Source: Microbacterium sp. MAH-37 (GTDB lineage Bacteria > Actinomycetota > Actinomycetes > Actinomycetales > Microbacteriaceae). From it: DNA of 64,000 nucleotides. The stretch lies in NCBI RefSeq assembly GCF_009758255.1, contig NZ_WSEN01000009.1, forward strand, positions 1 to 64,000, given 5' to 3'. Position 1 is the stretch's first letter; every line of letters starts with the position of its first letter. Below the pieces are notes generated by a model. That model had not been told where the DNA came from and made no database searches. It saw only the letters and a list, made by a program, of their open reading frames with translations. A program made the translations under genes and the position numbers. This document shows positions 54,678-62,821 of the stretch, one piece after another.

Positions 54678-55931
54678 TCAGTGCACCGCGACCGGCTGCT
54701 CGTCCAGGGCGTAGCCCTCCTCGCCGTGCACGGCGAGGTCGACGCCGGCGATCTCCTCGTCGCTGGTGACGCGGAATCCGATCGTCTTCTCGATGCCGAG
54801 CCCGATCACCAGGGCGACGATGAAGGAGTAGATCATCACGCCGCCGGACGCGATCACCTGTACCGCGAGCAGCCTCAGGTCACCGCCGGTGAACAGTCCC
54901 TGGCCGGTCGCGAAGAAGCCCAGGTACACGGTGCCGAGCAGACCGCCGACCAGGTGCAGGCCCACGACGTCCAGCGAGTCGTCGAAGCCGAGACGGTACT
55001 TCAGCTCGACCGCCAGCGCGCAGGCGACACCGGACAGCGCTCCCAGCAGCAGCGCCCAGCCCGGCGCGAGGTTCGCGCACGCGGGCGTGATGGCCACGAG
55101 TCCGGCAACGGCACCCGAGACCGCGCCGACCGAGGTCGGCTTGCCGTCCTTGATCTTCTCGATCAGGATCCAGCCCAGGATACCGGCGGCCGCGGCGCCC
55201 ATCGTGTTGATGGCGATGAGGCCGACCTTGCCCATGTCCTCGGCGAGCCACTCCGCACCGGCGTTGAAGCCGAACCAGCCGAACCACAGCAGGGCGGCGC
55301 CGAGCAGGGTGAGCGGCACGTTGTGCGGCTTCTGGATGCCCTTGTGGAAACCGATGCGCTTGCCCAGCACGATCGACAGTGCGAGCGCCGCCGCACCGGC
55401 GTTGATGTGCACCGCGGTGCCGCCCGCGTAGTCGATCACGGCGATCCCGCTGTCGGCACCGAACAGCCACGTGCCGAGGTTCATGATCCAGCCGCCGCCC
55501 CAGACCCATGCGGCGATCGGGAAGTATCCGATCGTCCCGAAGACGCCGACGAAGATCAGCCACGGTCCGAACTTCGCCCGGTCGGCAATCGCGCCCGAGA
55601 TCAGGGCCACGGTGATGATCGCGAATGTGGCGCCGTAGGCGACGCTCAGCAGTCCGACGTTCGCGCCGGGCTCGGACGCCGACTCGGCGAGACCGAAGTC
55701 GGCGAACGGGTTGCCGGCGAACTGCATCGGGTTCTCGACGGTGCTCATCGAGAAGCCGTAGAGCATCCACAGCACGGCGATGAGGCCGATCGCGCCGAAG
55801 CTCATCATCATCATGCTGATGACGCTCTTGGCCTTGACCAGACCGCCGTAGAAGAACGCGACACCCGGCGTCATCAGCAGAACCAGCGCTGTCGCCGTCA
55901 CGGCCCAGGAGATGTTCCCTGGTGCATCCAT
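54678..55931 (-). CDS. amtB: Ammonium transporter AmtB
   Basis: A trimeric channel of the Amt/Rh family with about 11 helices, 417 aa. The motifs FYGGLVKAKSVISMMM, DYAGGTAVHINAGAAAL, LLWFGWFGFNAGAEW and DVVGLHLVGGLLGT are intact, including the twin-His Hs of the pore. ATG 55931 has GTGAGG 6 nt upstream; GTG 55943 has no such site. No glnK gene follows on this transcript within the window. The upstream region holds a predicted GlnR box. Confidence 0.96.
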   Translation of the reverse strand: MDAPGNISWAVTATALVLLMTPGVAFFYGGLVKAKSVISMMMMSFGAIGLIAVLWMLYGFSMSTVENPMQFAGNPFADFGLAESASEPGANVGLLSVAYGATFAIITVALISGAIADRAKFGPWLIFVGVFGTIGYFPIAAWVWGGGWIMNLGTWLFGADSGIAVIDYAGGTAVHINAGAAALALSIVLGKRIGFHKGIQKPHNVPLTLLGAALLWFGWFGFNAGAEWLAEDMGKVGLIAINTMGAAAAGILGWILIEKIKDGKPTSVGAVSGAVAGLVAITPACANLAPGWALLLGALSGVACALAVELKYRLGFDDSLDVVGLHLVGGLLGTVYLGFFATGQGLFTGGDLRLLAVQVIASGGVMIYSFIVALVIGLGIEKTIGFRVTSDEEIAGVDLAVHGEEGYALDEQPVAVH

Positions 55932-55983
55932 GTCGAACCTCACTTTCGGGAGAAGAAGTTGAGGTTCAGTGTGGAACTGTCGC

Positions 55984-56021
55984 GTTTCCGCCGATCGCTC
56001 GCGGTGTTGCGAACGTGTTAC
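55984..56021 (-). promoter_or_regulatory. Predicted GlnR box upstream of amtB
   Basis: Read on the minus strand: GTAAC, GCAAC, AGCGA and GAAAC, each separated by 6 bp. Three of four 5-mers match gTnAC/GaAAC at 4-5 positions; AGCGA is poor. The same 38-bp length and similar position (53-90 bp upstream) as the box before nirB. GlnR control of amtB is known in Streptomyces and mycobacteria. Confidence 0.6.
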
Positions 56022-56048
56022 GGGGCGAGCCCCCGTGTGAACGTCGTG

Positions 56049-57089
56049 TTACGCGGCCGAGTGCGTGAGCGCGTTCAGGCGTGAGATCGCCCGCAGATAC
56101 TTCTTGCGATAGCCGCCACCGAGCATCTCCTCGGAGAACACTTCGTCGAGCGGGGTGCCGGCGGCGACGATCGGGATCTGCGCGTCGTACACCCGGTCGA
56201 CGAAGGCGACGAAGCGCAGCGCCTCGGACTGGTCGGTGAGGACGTCCACGCCACGCAGCCCGATCAGGCTCAGCCCGTCGATCAGGCGGATGTAGCGCGA
56301 CGGGTGCACCTGGGCGAGGTGCTTGATGATCTCGCCGAACTCGTCGTCGGACACTGCGCCGGCTGCGGACCCCTGCTCCACGGCGACGGCGAACTCCGCG
56401 TCGCCGAGCGTTATCGAGTGCCCGTCGATCGCCCGCTGCCGGTAGTCGACGCCGTCGATCCGCAGCGTCTCGAAACTGTCCGACATCGCCTGGATCTCGC
56501 GCAGGAAGTCCTGCGCGGCGAAGCGTCCCTCACCGAGCGCGTTCGGCGGGGTGTTCGACGTGGCCGCCAGCCTGGTCCCGGATGCCACGAGCTCGCCGAG
56601 CAGCCGGGTCATGACCATGGTGTCGCCCGGGTCGTCGAGCTCGAACTCGTCGATGCAGAGCAAGTCGGAGCCACGCAGGAGCTCGACGGTGTTCTTGTAG
56701 CCGAGGGCGCCGACGAGGGCGGTGTACTCGATGAACGACCCGAAGTACTTCCGGCGAGCGGGCATCGCGTGGTAGATGGCCGCGAGCAGGTGAGTCTTGC
56801 CCACGCCGAAACCGCCATCGAGGTAGACGCCCGGCTTGGTCTCGGGCTCCTTCGGCGCGCGACGGAACAGGCCTCCGCGCTTCACCGGCTGCGCCGCTCC
56901 CCCTGCGAAGCGCATCAGCTTCTCCTTGGCCTCCTCCTGCGAGGGGTAGGCGGCATCCGCCCGGTAGCTCTCGAAGGTGGCGCCGTCGAACTGCGGCGGA
57001 GGCACGAGGCTGGCCAGCATCTCGCTGCCGGTGACCACCGGCATCCGATCGGTGATGTGGACGATTCCGGTGCTGGTCGCCTGGGTCAT
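56049..57089 (-). CDS. zapE: AFG1/ZapE-like cell division ATPase
   Basis: A 346-aa AAA-like ATPase. Walker A is VYLDGGFGVGKTHLLAAIYH, Walker B LLCIDEFELDDPGD, and the family signature RFAAQDFLREIQAMSDSFETLRIDGVDYR (in parts) is clear. ZapE affects the Z-ring in E. coli; in actinobacteria its role is less clear. The start is uncertain: ATG 57089 is chosen, but ATG 57119 would add 10 residues, and neither has a good ribosome-binding site. Divergent from the rhodanese gene. Confidence 0.9.
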   Translation of the reverse strand: MTQATSTGIVHITDRMPVVTGSEMLASLVPPPQFDGATFESYRADAAYPSQEEAKEKLMRFAGGAAQPVKRGGLFRRAPKEPETKPGVYLDGGFGVGKTHLLAAIYHAMPARRKYFGSFIEYTALVGALGYKNTVELLRGSDLLCIDEFELDDPGDTMVMTRLLGELVASGTRLAATSNTPPNALGEGRFAAQDFLREIQAMSDSFETLRIDGVDYRQRAIDGHSITLGDAEFAVAVEQGSAAGAVSDDEFGEIIKHLAQVHPSRYIRLIDGLSLIGLRGVDVLTDQSEALRFVAFVDRVYDAQIPIVAAGTPLDEVFSEEMLGGGYRKKYLRAISRLNALTHSAA

Positions 57090-57213
57090 TCGCGTGTAGA
57101 CGTCTTTCGTAATCCGCATGCGCACTGCCGCGGGGAGGCTTATCGTCAAAGGGACGGCTCCACATTACGCCGTCCACCCGAACCACCCGTTCGCCCGACC
57201 ACAGGAGACCTCC

Positions 57214-58110
57214 GTGCCCATCGAGTTCGACACCACATCCGCAAAGTTCGCCGAGTACGCCGAGCCGGGCCGCCTCGTGACCACGGAGTGGCTCGCTGAA
57301 CACCTGGGCGACCCCGGACTCGTGGTCGTGGAGTCCGACGAGGACGTGCTGCTGTACGAGACCGGGCACATCCCCGGCGCGGTGAAGGTCGACTGGCACA
57401 CCGAGCTGAACGACCCGGTGGTGCGCGACTACGTCGACGGCGCCGGATTCGCCGAGCTGCTCAGCCGCAAGGGCATCTCCCGCGACGACACGGTCGTGAT
57501 CTACGGCGACAAGAACAACTGGTGGGCCGCCTACGCACTGTGGGTGTTCTCGCTTTTCGGTCACGAGGACGTCCGCCTGCTGGACGGCGGCCGCGATCGC
57601 TGGATCTCCGAGGGCCGCGAGATCACGACGGCGCCGGCAGACCGGGCGCGCACCGAGTACCCGGTCGTGCAGCGCGACGACTCCGTTCTCCGGGCATACA
57701 AGGACGACGTCGTGGCCTTCATCGGCCAGGGCCCGCTGATCGATGTCCGCTCCCCCGAGGAGTACAGCGGTGAGCGCACGTCGGCCCCGGCCTACCCCGA
57801 GGAGGGCGCGCTGCGCGCCGGTCACATCCCGACCGCGCAGAGCGTGCCGTGGGGCAAGGCTGTCGCCGAGGACGGCGGGTTCCGGCCCCGCGCCGAGCTC
57901 GAGGCGATCTACCGCGACGGCGCCGGTCTGAAGGACGGCGATGCGATCGTCGCCTACTGCCGCATCGGCGAGCGGTCCAGCCACACCTGGTTCGTGCTCC
58001 AGCACCTGCTCGGCTTCGAGAACGTGCGCAACTACGACGGTTCGTGGACCGAGTGGGGCAGCGCCGTGCGCGTGCCGATCGCCACCGGCACGGAGCCCGG
58101 CTCGCTCTGA
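57214..58110 (+). CDS. Two-domain rhodanese sulfurtransferase
   Basis: A 298-aa thiosulfate or mercaptopyruvate sulfurtransferase. The N-terminal rhodanese domain has Asp in place of the active Cys ([14 protein letters not shown]), while the C-terminal domain retains it ([14 protein letters not shown]), the usual pattern. GTG 57214 follows AGGAG; an upstream in-frame ATG extension is less likely. A SufE-like gene starts 19 bp downstream, which suggests sulfur transfer to Fe-S or other pathways. Confidence 0.93.
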   Translation: MPIEFDTTSAKFAEYAEPGRLVTTEWLAEHLGDPGLVVVESDEDVLLYETGHIPGAVKVDWHTELNDPVVRDYVDGAGFAELLSRKGISRDDTVVIYGDKNNWWAAYALWVFSLFGHEDVRLLDGGRDRWISEGREITTAPADRARTEYPVVQRDDSVLRAYKDDVVAFIGQGPLIDVRSPEEYSGERTSAPAYPEEGALRAGHIPTAQSVPWGKAVAEDGGFRPRAELEAIYRDGAGLKDGDAIVAYCRIGERSSHTWFVLQHLLGFENVRNYDGSWTEWGSAVRVPIATGTEPGSL

Positions 58111-58129
58111 GCGTGGGAGGATGTCAGGG

Positions 58130-58558
58130 ATGACTGAGCACGTCCCTGACACCCTCGCCGAGTTCCGCGACGACTTCCTCGAACTGCCCGAGAGCGACCG
58201 GCTCTCGCTGCTGCTCGAGTTCGCGAACGAGCTGCCGGCGGTCCCCGCCGAGCTGGCCGACCACCCGGAGTTGTACGAGCGCGTCGCCGAGTGCCAGTCT
58301 CCGGTGTTCATCCACCTCGAGGTGCAGGACGACGTCGTGCACATGCACGCGACCGCGCCGCCCGAGGCTCCGACCACGCGCGGATTCGCCAGCATCCTGG
58401 TGCAGGGCATCGACGGCCTCACGGCCGACGAGGTGCTCGCCATCCCGAACGACTACCCGCAGAGTCTCGGCCTCACCAAGCTGGTCTCGCCGCTGCGCAT
58501 CGGCGGGATGACGGGCATGCTGATGCGCGCCAAGAACCAGGTCATGCAGAAGCGCTGA
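58130..58558 (+). CDS. SufE-like protein
   Basis: A 142-aa cytoplasmic sulfur acceptor. The conserved Cys is in VAECQSPVFIHLEV, and GFASILVQGIDGLTADEVLAIPNDY matches the family. ATG 58130 is preferred over ATG 58121, which is next to the GGGAGG site. It follows the rhodanese gene closely, suggesting the two act together. The last 17 bp overlap the 3' end of the convergent hydrolase gene. Confidence 0.92.
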   Translation: MTEHVPDTLAEFRDDFLELPESDRLSLLLEFANELPAVPAELADHPELYERVAECQSPVFIHLEVQDDVVHMHATAPPEAPTTRGFASILVQGIDGLTADEVLAIPNDYPQSLGLTKLVSPLRIGGMTGMLMRAKNQVMQKR

Positions 58559-59732
58559 GCCGCTGCGCCGACATCCAGTCGGTGATCGCCGTCGTCCAGG
58601 AGATCTGGTCGTAGTTCCAGAGCTTGGTGTGCCGTGCGACGCTGAACGCCGGCATCGTCACGAGGTCGGGACGCGCCGCTGCGAGGGCGTGCGAGGCGTC
58701 TGAAGGCACGAACCCGTCGTCGTCGCTGTGCAGGATGAGGATCGGCACCGCCAGTTCGTCTGCCCGAGCGACCATGTCCAGACTGTCGAACGGGATGGCC
58801 TGCTCCGACCCGCCGAGACGCGCGGACCACGGCGTCGACAGCGCCTCCATCGCCAGCGCGGGCAGCGGCTCGACCAGTCCGGCCTCGCGGGCCTGGAATC
58901 GCAGCACGGTGCGCCAGTCCACGACCGGCGAGTCGAGCACCAGGCCGGCGATCGCCTCGCGATGCGCGGAGTTGACGGATGCCTGCAGCACGATCGCCCC
59001 GCCCATCGACCAGCCCATCAGCACGACGCGCTTCGCGCCGTGCCGCAGCGCGTGTCCGATCGCGGCGTCCACGTCGCGCCACTCCGAGGCCCCGAGGGCG
59101 TACGAGCCGCCTCTGCTGCGCGGGGCCTCGCCGTCGTTGCGGTACGAGACGACGAGCGTCGGCATGCCGAGCGAATGGAACACGGGCACCGCCCTCAGGC
59201 ACTCCGCACGCGTCGTGCCGCGGCCGTGCACCTGGATGACCCAGGTGTCGGATGCCGGAGAATCGGATGCCGCGGCATCCGCAGCGGCGGGGAACAGCCA
59301 CGCCGGGCACGGACCCGCCGGAGATCCGATGAGCACGGTCTCGTACGGCAGGTGGAGTTCTGCAGGCGACGAGTAGTACCAGCCGCTGAACGCGGCGCCG
59401 CGATCGACCTTGGCGCCGACGTCGATCTGCGTGAGCAGCTTGCGACGCACCTTGCGCTGATCGGCGCTGAGCACGGCTCCGAGTTTGACGTACCCGTAGG
59501 TGCCTGTCGTGAACAGCCCGTAGCGACCTGGCAGCTCGGTGTCGGCGGTACGCCCCAGTTCGATCGTCTGGGCACCGGTGTCGACCGCCAGAATCTCGGT
59601 GTCGTTGCTGCGGACCGCGGGTGTGACCACGCGGCGTGCTGTGGCGAACACGGCGGCCGCGGCTGCTCCTGCCGCAGCCACCGCGACCAGCGCGGGTACG
59701 GCAACCGCTACGGCGTGCCTGATACTCTTCAT
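58542..59732 (-). CDS. Membrane-anchored alpha/beta hydrolase
   Basis: A 396-aa exported enzyme. A hydrophobic N-terminal helix (about 8-30) is a signal anchor. The hydrolase domain shows HGRGTTRAECLR, the nucleophile in LMGWSMGGAIVLQ, Asp in HSDDDGFVP, and His in ARHTKLWN. The substrate is unknown; an external esterase or peptidase-like action is possible. Confidence 0.88.
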   Translation of the reverse strand: MKSIRHAVAVAVPALVAVAAAGAAAAAVFATARRVVTPAVRSNDTEILAVDTGAQTIELGRTADTELPGRYGLFTTGTYGYVKLGAVLSADQRKVRRKLLTQIDVGAKVDRGAAFSGWYYSSPAELHLPYETVLIGSPAGPCPAWLFPAAADAAASDSPASDTWVIQVHGRGTTRAECLRAVPVFHSLGMPTLVVSYRNDGEAPRSRGGSYALGASEWRDVDAAIGHALRHGAKRVVLMGWSMGGAIVLQASVNSAHREAIAGLVLDSPVVDWRTVLRFQAREAGLVEPLPALAMEALSTPWSARLGGSEQAIPFDSLDMVARADELAVPILILHSDDDGFVPSDASHALAAARPDLVTMPAFSVARHTKLWNYDQISWTTAITDWMSAQRLSASA

Positions 59733-59757
59733 CGCCTCCTGACTCTAGCCTGTTGCC

Positions 59758-60339
59758 GTGACCGCCCACCCGGATTCTGCTGCGCTCTTCGACGCCGCCG
59801 CGACGCAGCTGCGCGAGATCGCCTTCCGCTCCGACATCGTCGTCCGGGAGATCCCCTCACCTGCAGGACTCGCGCCGTTCTCACTGGCTCTCGCGGCCGA
59901 CGTGCGGCCGGACGATCACGGCGACTCGATCTACGGCACCGGGCGCTTCGTGCTGCTGCACGACCCCGAGGAACCCGCCGCCTGGGACGGAGCGTGGCGC
60001 ATCGTCGCGTTCGCCCAGGCGCCCCTCGAGCCCGAGATCGGCACCGACCCACTGCTCGCGGACGTCACGTGGTCATGGCTGGTCGATGCTCTCGAGTCGC
60101 GCGACGCCGTCTATCATTCCGCCTCCGGCACCTCCACGAAGACGCTCTCCAAGGGCTTCGGCGGCCTCTCCGAGCAGGGCGACGGCGCTCAGATCGAACT
60201 GCGCGCGTCCTGGACTCCCGAGGGCCCGGTCCGTCCGCACGCCGAAGCCTGGGCGGAGCTGGTCGGTATGCTTGCAGGGTTGCCGCCCGGCTCTGAGAAC
60301 GTCGCCGTGTTCGGCGCGAGAAAGGGCGGCCGTGGCTGA
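59758..60339 (+). CDS. DUF3000 family protein
   Basis: A 193-aa actinobacterial protein of unknown function, recognised by its constant place before the RNase D-like gene and by AQLREIAFRSDIVVREIPSPAGLAPFS and WSWLVDALE (the first in parts). GTG 59758 starts. Its stop lies 8 bp inside the next gene, so the two are coupled. Confidence 0.88.
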   Translation: MTAHPDSAALFDAAATQLREIAFRSDIVVREIPSPAGLAPFSLALAADVRPDDHGDSIYGTGRFVLLHDPEEPAAWDGAWRIVAFAQAPLEPEIGTDPLLADVTWSWLVDALESRDAVYHSASGTSTKTLSKGFGGLSEQGDGAQIELRASWTPEGPVRPHAEAWAELVGMLAGLPPGSENVAVFGARKGGRG

Positions 60340-61528
60340 CTACGAAGTGATCTCCGATCGCAAGGCCTTCGAGAAGGCGGCGGCACAGCTCGCCGAGGCG
60401 GACGGACCGGTCGCTGTCGACGTCGAGCGGGCGTCAGGGTTCCGCTACTCCCAGCGCGCGTACCTCGTGCAGGTCTTCCGGCGGGATGCCGGAGTGTTCC
60501 TCTTCGATCCGCCGGCGATCGGCGACTTCGCGCCGCTGCAGGAGGCCATCGGCGACGCGGAGTGGGTCTTCCACGCCGCCAGCCAGGACCTCCCGTCGCT
60601 GCGCGAGCTGAACCTCGAGCCGGCATCCGTCTTCGACACCGAGCTGGCCTCCCGGCTGCTCGGCCACGAGCGGGTGGGCCTCGCCGCCGTCGTCGAGGAG
60701 ACGCTCGGCATCACGCTGAAGAAGGAGCACTCCGCAGCGGACTGGTCCACACGGCCGCTGCCCGAGTCCTGGCTCGAGTACGCGGCCCTCGACGTGCTGC
60801 ACCTGATCGACGTCGAGGACGCGCTCAGGGCGGAACTCGCCGAGACGGGCAAGACCGAGATCGCCGGCGAGGAGTTCGCCGCGACCCTGTCGCGTCTGCC
60901 GAAGCCTCCGCGCGAAGAGCCCTGGCGGCGCCTCAGCGGCCTGCACAAGGTGCGCGGAGCCCGTAACCTCGCCGTGGCCCGAGAGCTGTGGACGGCGCGG
61001 GAGGAGTACGCCAGGGAGATGGACGTCTCCCCGGGGCGCCTCGTTCCCGACCGGGCACTGCTCGCCGCACTTCTCGGCAATCCGTCGACCAAGCAGGCCT
61101 TGGCCGGCATGAAGGAGTTCAACGGCCGCGCGAGCAGGACGCAACTGGACCGCTGGTGGGATGCGATCGAGCGCGGGCGAGCGTCGACCGATCTCCCGCG
61201 CGAACGCGTACCCAGCGACGCGCTGCCGCCGCCGCGCGCCTGGGCGGATCGCAACCCGGAGGCCGATGCGCGGCTGAAGGCCGCCCGCCCGGTGGTGGAG
61301 GCCACGGCCGAAGAGCTGCACATGCCCACCGAGAACCTGCTCACGCCTGATTACCTGCGCCGCATCGCGTGGCATCCGCCGGAGGAGCCCACTGCCGCCG
61401 CCGTCGGCGAGGCCCTGGCTGCGCTCGGTGCACGGCACTGGCAGATTGAGCGGACCGCACAGAAGATCGCCGATGCCTTTGTAGAAGCCGGGCAATCGTC
61501 TGAGCAGGCCCCGGCCGACGAATCGTAG
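60332..61528 (+). CDS. RNase D-like 3'-5' exonuclease with HRDC domain
   Basis: A 398-aa nuclease for tRNA or other structured RNA maturation. The DEDD catalytic residues appear in VAVDVERASG, FHAASQDLPSL, SRLLGHERVG and EYAALDVLHL. HRDC-like helices follow (LVPDRALLAALLGNP). The C-terminal extension is typical of actinobacteria. GTG 60332 overlaps the DUF3000 stop by 8 bp. Confidence 0.93.
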   Translation: MADYEVISDRKAFEKAAAQLAEADGPVAVDVERASGFRYSQRAYLVQVFRRDAGVFLFDPPAIGDFAPLQEAIGDAEWVFHAASQDLPSLRELNLEPASVFDTELASRLLGHERVGLAAVVEETLGITLKKEHSAADWSTRPLPESWLEYAALDVLHLIDVEDALRAELAETGKTEIAGEEFAATLSRLPKPPREEPWRRLSGLHKVRGARNLAVARELWTAREEYAREMDVSPGRLVPDRALLAALLGNPSTKQALAGMKEFNGRASRTQLDRWWDAIERGRASTDLPRERVPSDALPPPRAWADRNPEADARLKAARPVVEATAEELHMPTENLLTPDYLRRIAWHPPEEPTAAAVGEALAALGARHWQIERTAQKIADAFVEAGQSSEQAPADES

Positions 61529-61601
61529 ATTCGATCCAACCGATTCCCCCTGCCCCCTCCGCCTTCCTAGGCTGGGAACAACCCACAACACTGGAGGCAG
61601 A

Positions 61602-62810
61602 GTGGCCGAGATCTCGGACGTCTTCTTCGTCGACGGAGTGCGCACACCTTTCGGGCGCGCCGGCGAGAAGGGCATGTACTGGAACACCCGCGCGGATGAC
61701 CTCGCCGTCAAGGCGACCATCGGACTCATGGAACGCAATCCGGGCGTACCCGCGGACCGCATCGACGATGTCGCCATCGCCGCGACCAGCCAGACCGGCG
61801 ACCAGGGCCTGACCCTCGGCCGCTCAGTCGCGATCCTGGCCGGTCTCCCGCAGACCGTTCCCGGTCTCGCGGTCGAGCGCATGTGCGCCGGCGCCATGAC
61901 CAGCGTCACCACCATGGGCGCATCGATCGGCGTCGGCATGTACGACTTCGCCCTCGCCGGCGGCGTCGAGCACATGGGACACCACCCGATCGGCAGCAAC
62001 GCCGACCCGAACCCGCGCTTCGTCGCGGAGCGGATGGTCGACCCGGGCGCGCTGAACATGGGCGTCACGGCGGAGCGCATCTTCGATCGCTTCCCGCACC
62101 TGACGAAGGAGCGGTCGGATCGCTTCGGCATGCTCAGCCAGCACAAGGTGCAGGCCGCGTACGACGCGGGCAAGATCCAGCCCGATCTGGTCCCGGTCGC
62201 CACCAAGGGCGCCGACGGCGCCTGGGGCCTGGCCACGGAGGACGAGGGCCGTCGCCCGCAGACCACGATGGAGGACCTGGCGAGCCTGAAGACTCCGTTC
62301 CGTCCGCACGGTCGCGTCACGGCTGGCACCTCCTCGCCGCTCACCGACGGCGCGACCATGTCGCTGCTCGCCGGCGGCGGCGCCGTCAAGGAGTTCGGCC
62401 TGACACCGAAGATGCGGATGGTCTCGTTCGCCTTCGCCGGCGTGCAGCCCGAGATCATGGGCATCGGCCCGATCCCCTCGACCGAGAAGGCCCTGAAGAA
62501 GGCCGGTCTCACGATCGATGACATCGGCCTGTTCGAGCTGAACGAGGCGTTCGCCATCCAGGTCATCTCACTGCTCGACCACTTCGGCATCGCCGACGAC
62601 GACCCGCGCGTGAACCAGTGGGGCGGCGCGATCGCCGTGGGCCACCCGCTCGCCGCCACCGGCGTGCGTCTGATGATCCAGCTCGCGGCGCAGTTCGCCG
62701 AGCGTCCCGACGTGCAGTACGGCCTCACCGCCATGTGCGTCGGCCTCGGCCAGGGCGGCTCGGTCATCTGGGAGAACCCGTTCTTCGACGGCAAGAAGAA
62801 GCGCAAGTAA
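61602..62810 (+). CDS. fadA: Acetyl-CoA acyltransferase (thiolase) FadA-like
   Basis: The last step of fatty acid beta-oxidation. The 402-aa protein has the nucleophile Cys in VERMCAGAMTSV, NEAFAIQ, the catalytic His in GHPLAATGVRL, and Cys in AMCVGLGQGGS. GTG 61602 follows GGAGGCA. It is 11 bp upstream of the multifunctional fadB-like gene, forming a beta-oxidation operon. Confidence 0.95.
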   Translation: MAEISDVFFVDGVRTPFGRAGEKGMYWNTRADDLAVKATIGLMERNPGVPADRIDDVAIAATSQTGDQGLTLGRSVAILAGLPQTVPGLAVERMCAGAMTSVTTMGASIGVGMYDFALAGGVEHMGHHPIGSNADPNPRFVAERMVDPGALNMGVTAERIFDRFPHLTKERSDRFGMLSQHKVQAAYDAGKIQPDLVPVATKGADGAWGLATEDEGRRPQTTMEDLASLKTPFRPHGRVTAGTSSPLTDGATMSLLAGGGAVKEFGLTPKMRMVSFAFAGVQPEIMGIGPIPSTEKALKKAGLTIDDIGLFELNEAFAIQVISLLDHFGIADDDPRVNQWGGAIAVGHPLAATGVRLMIQLAAQFAERPDVQYGLTAMCVGLGQGGSVIWENPFFDGKKKRK

Positions 62811-62821
62811 GGGCACGAACC

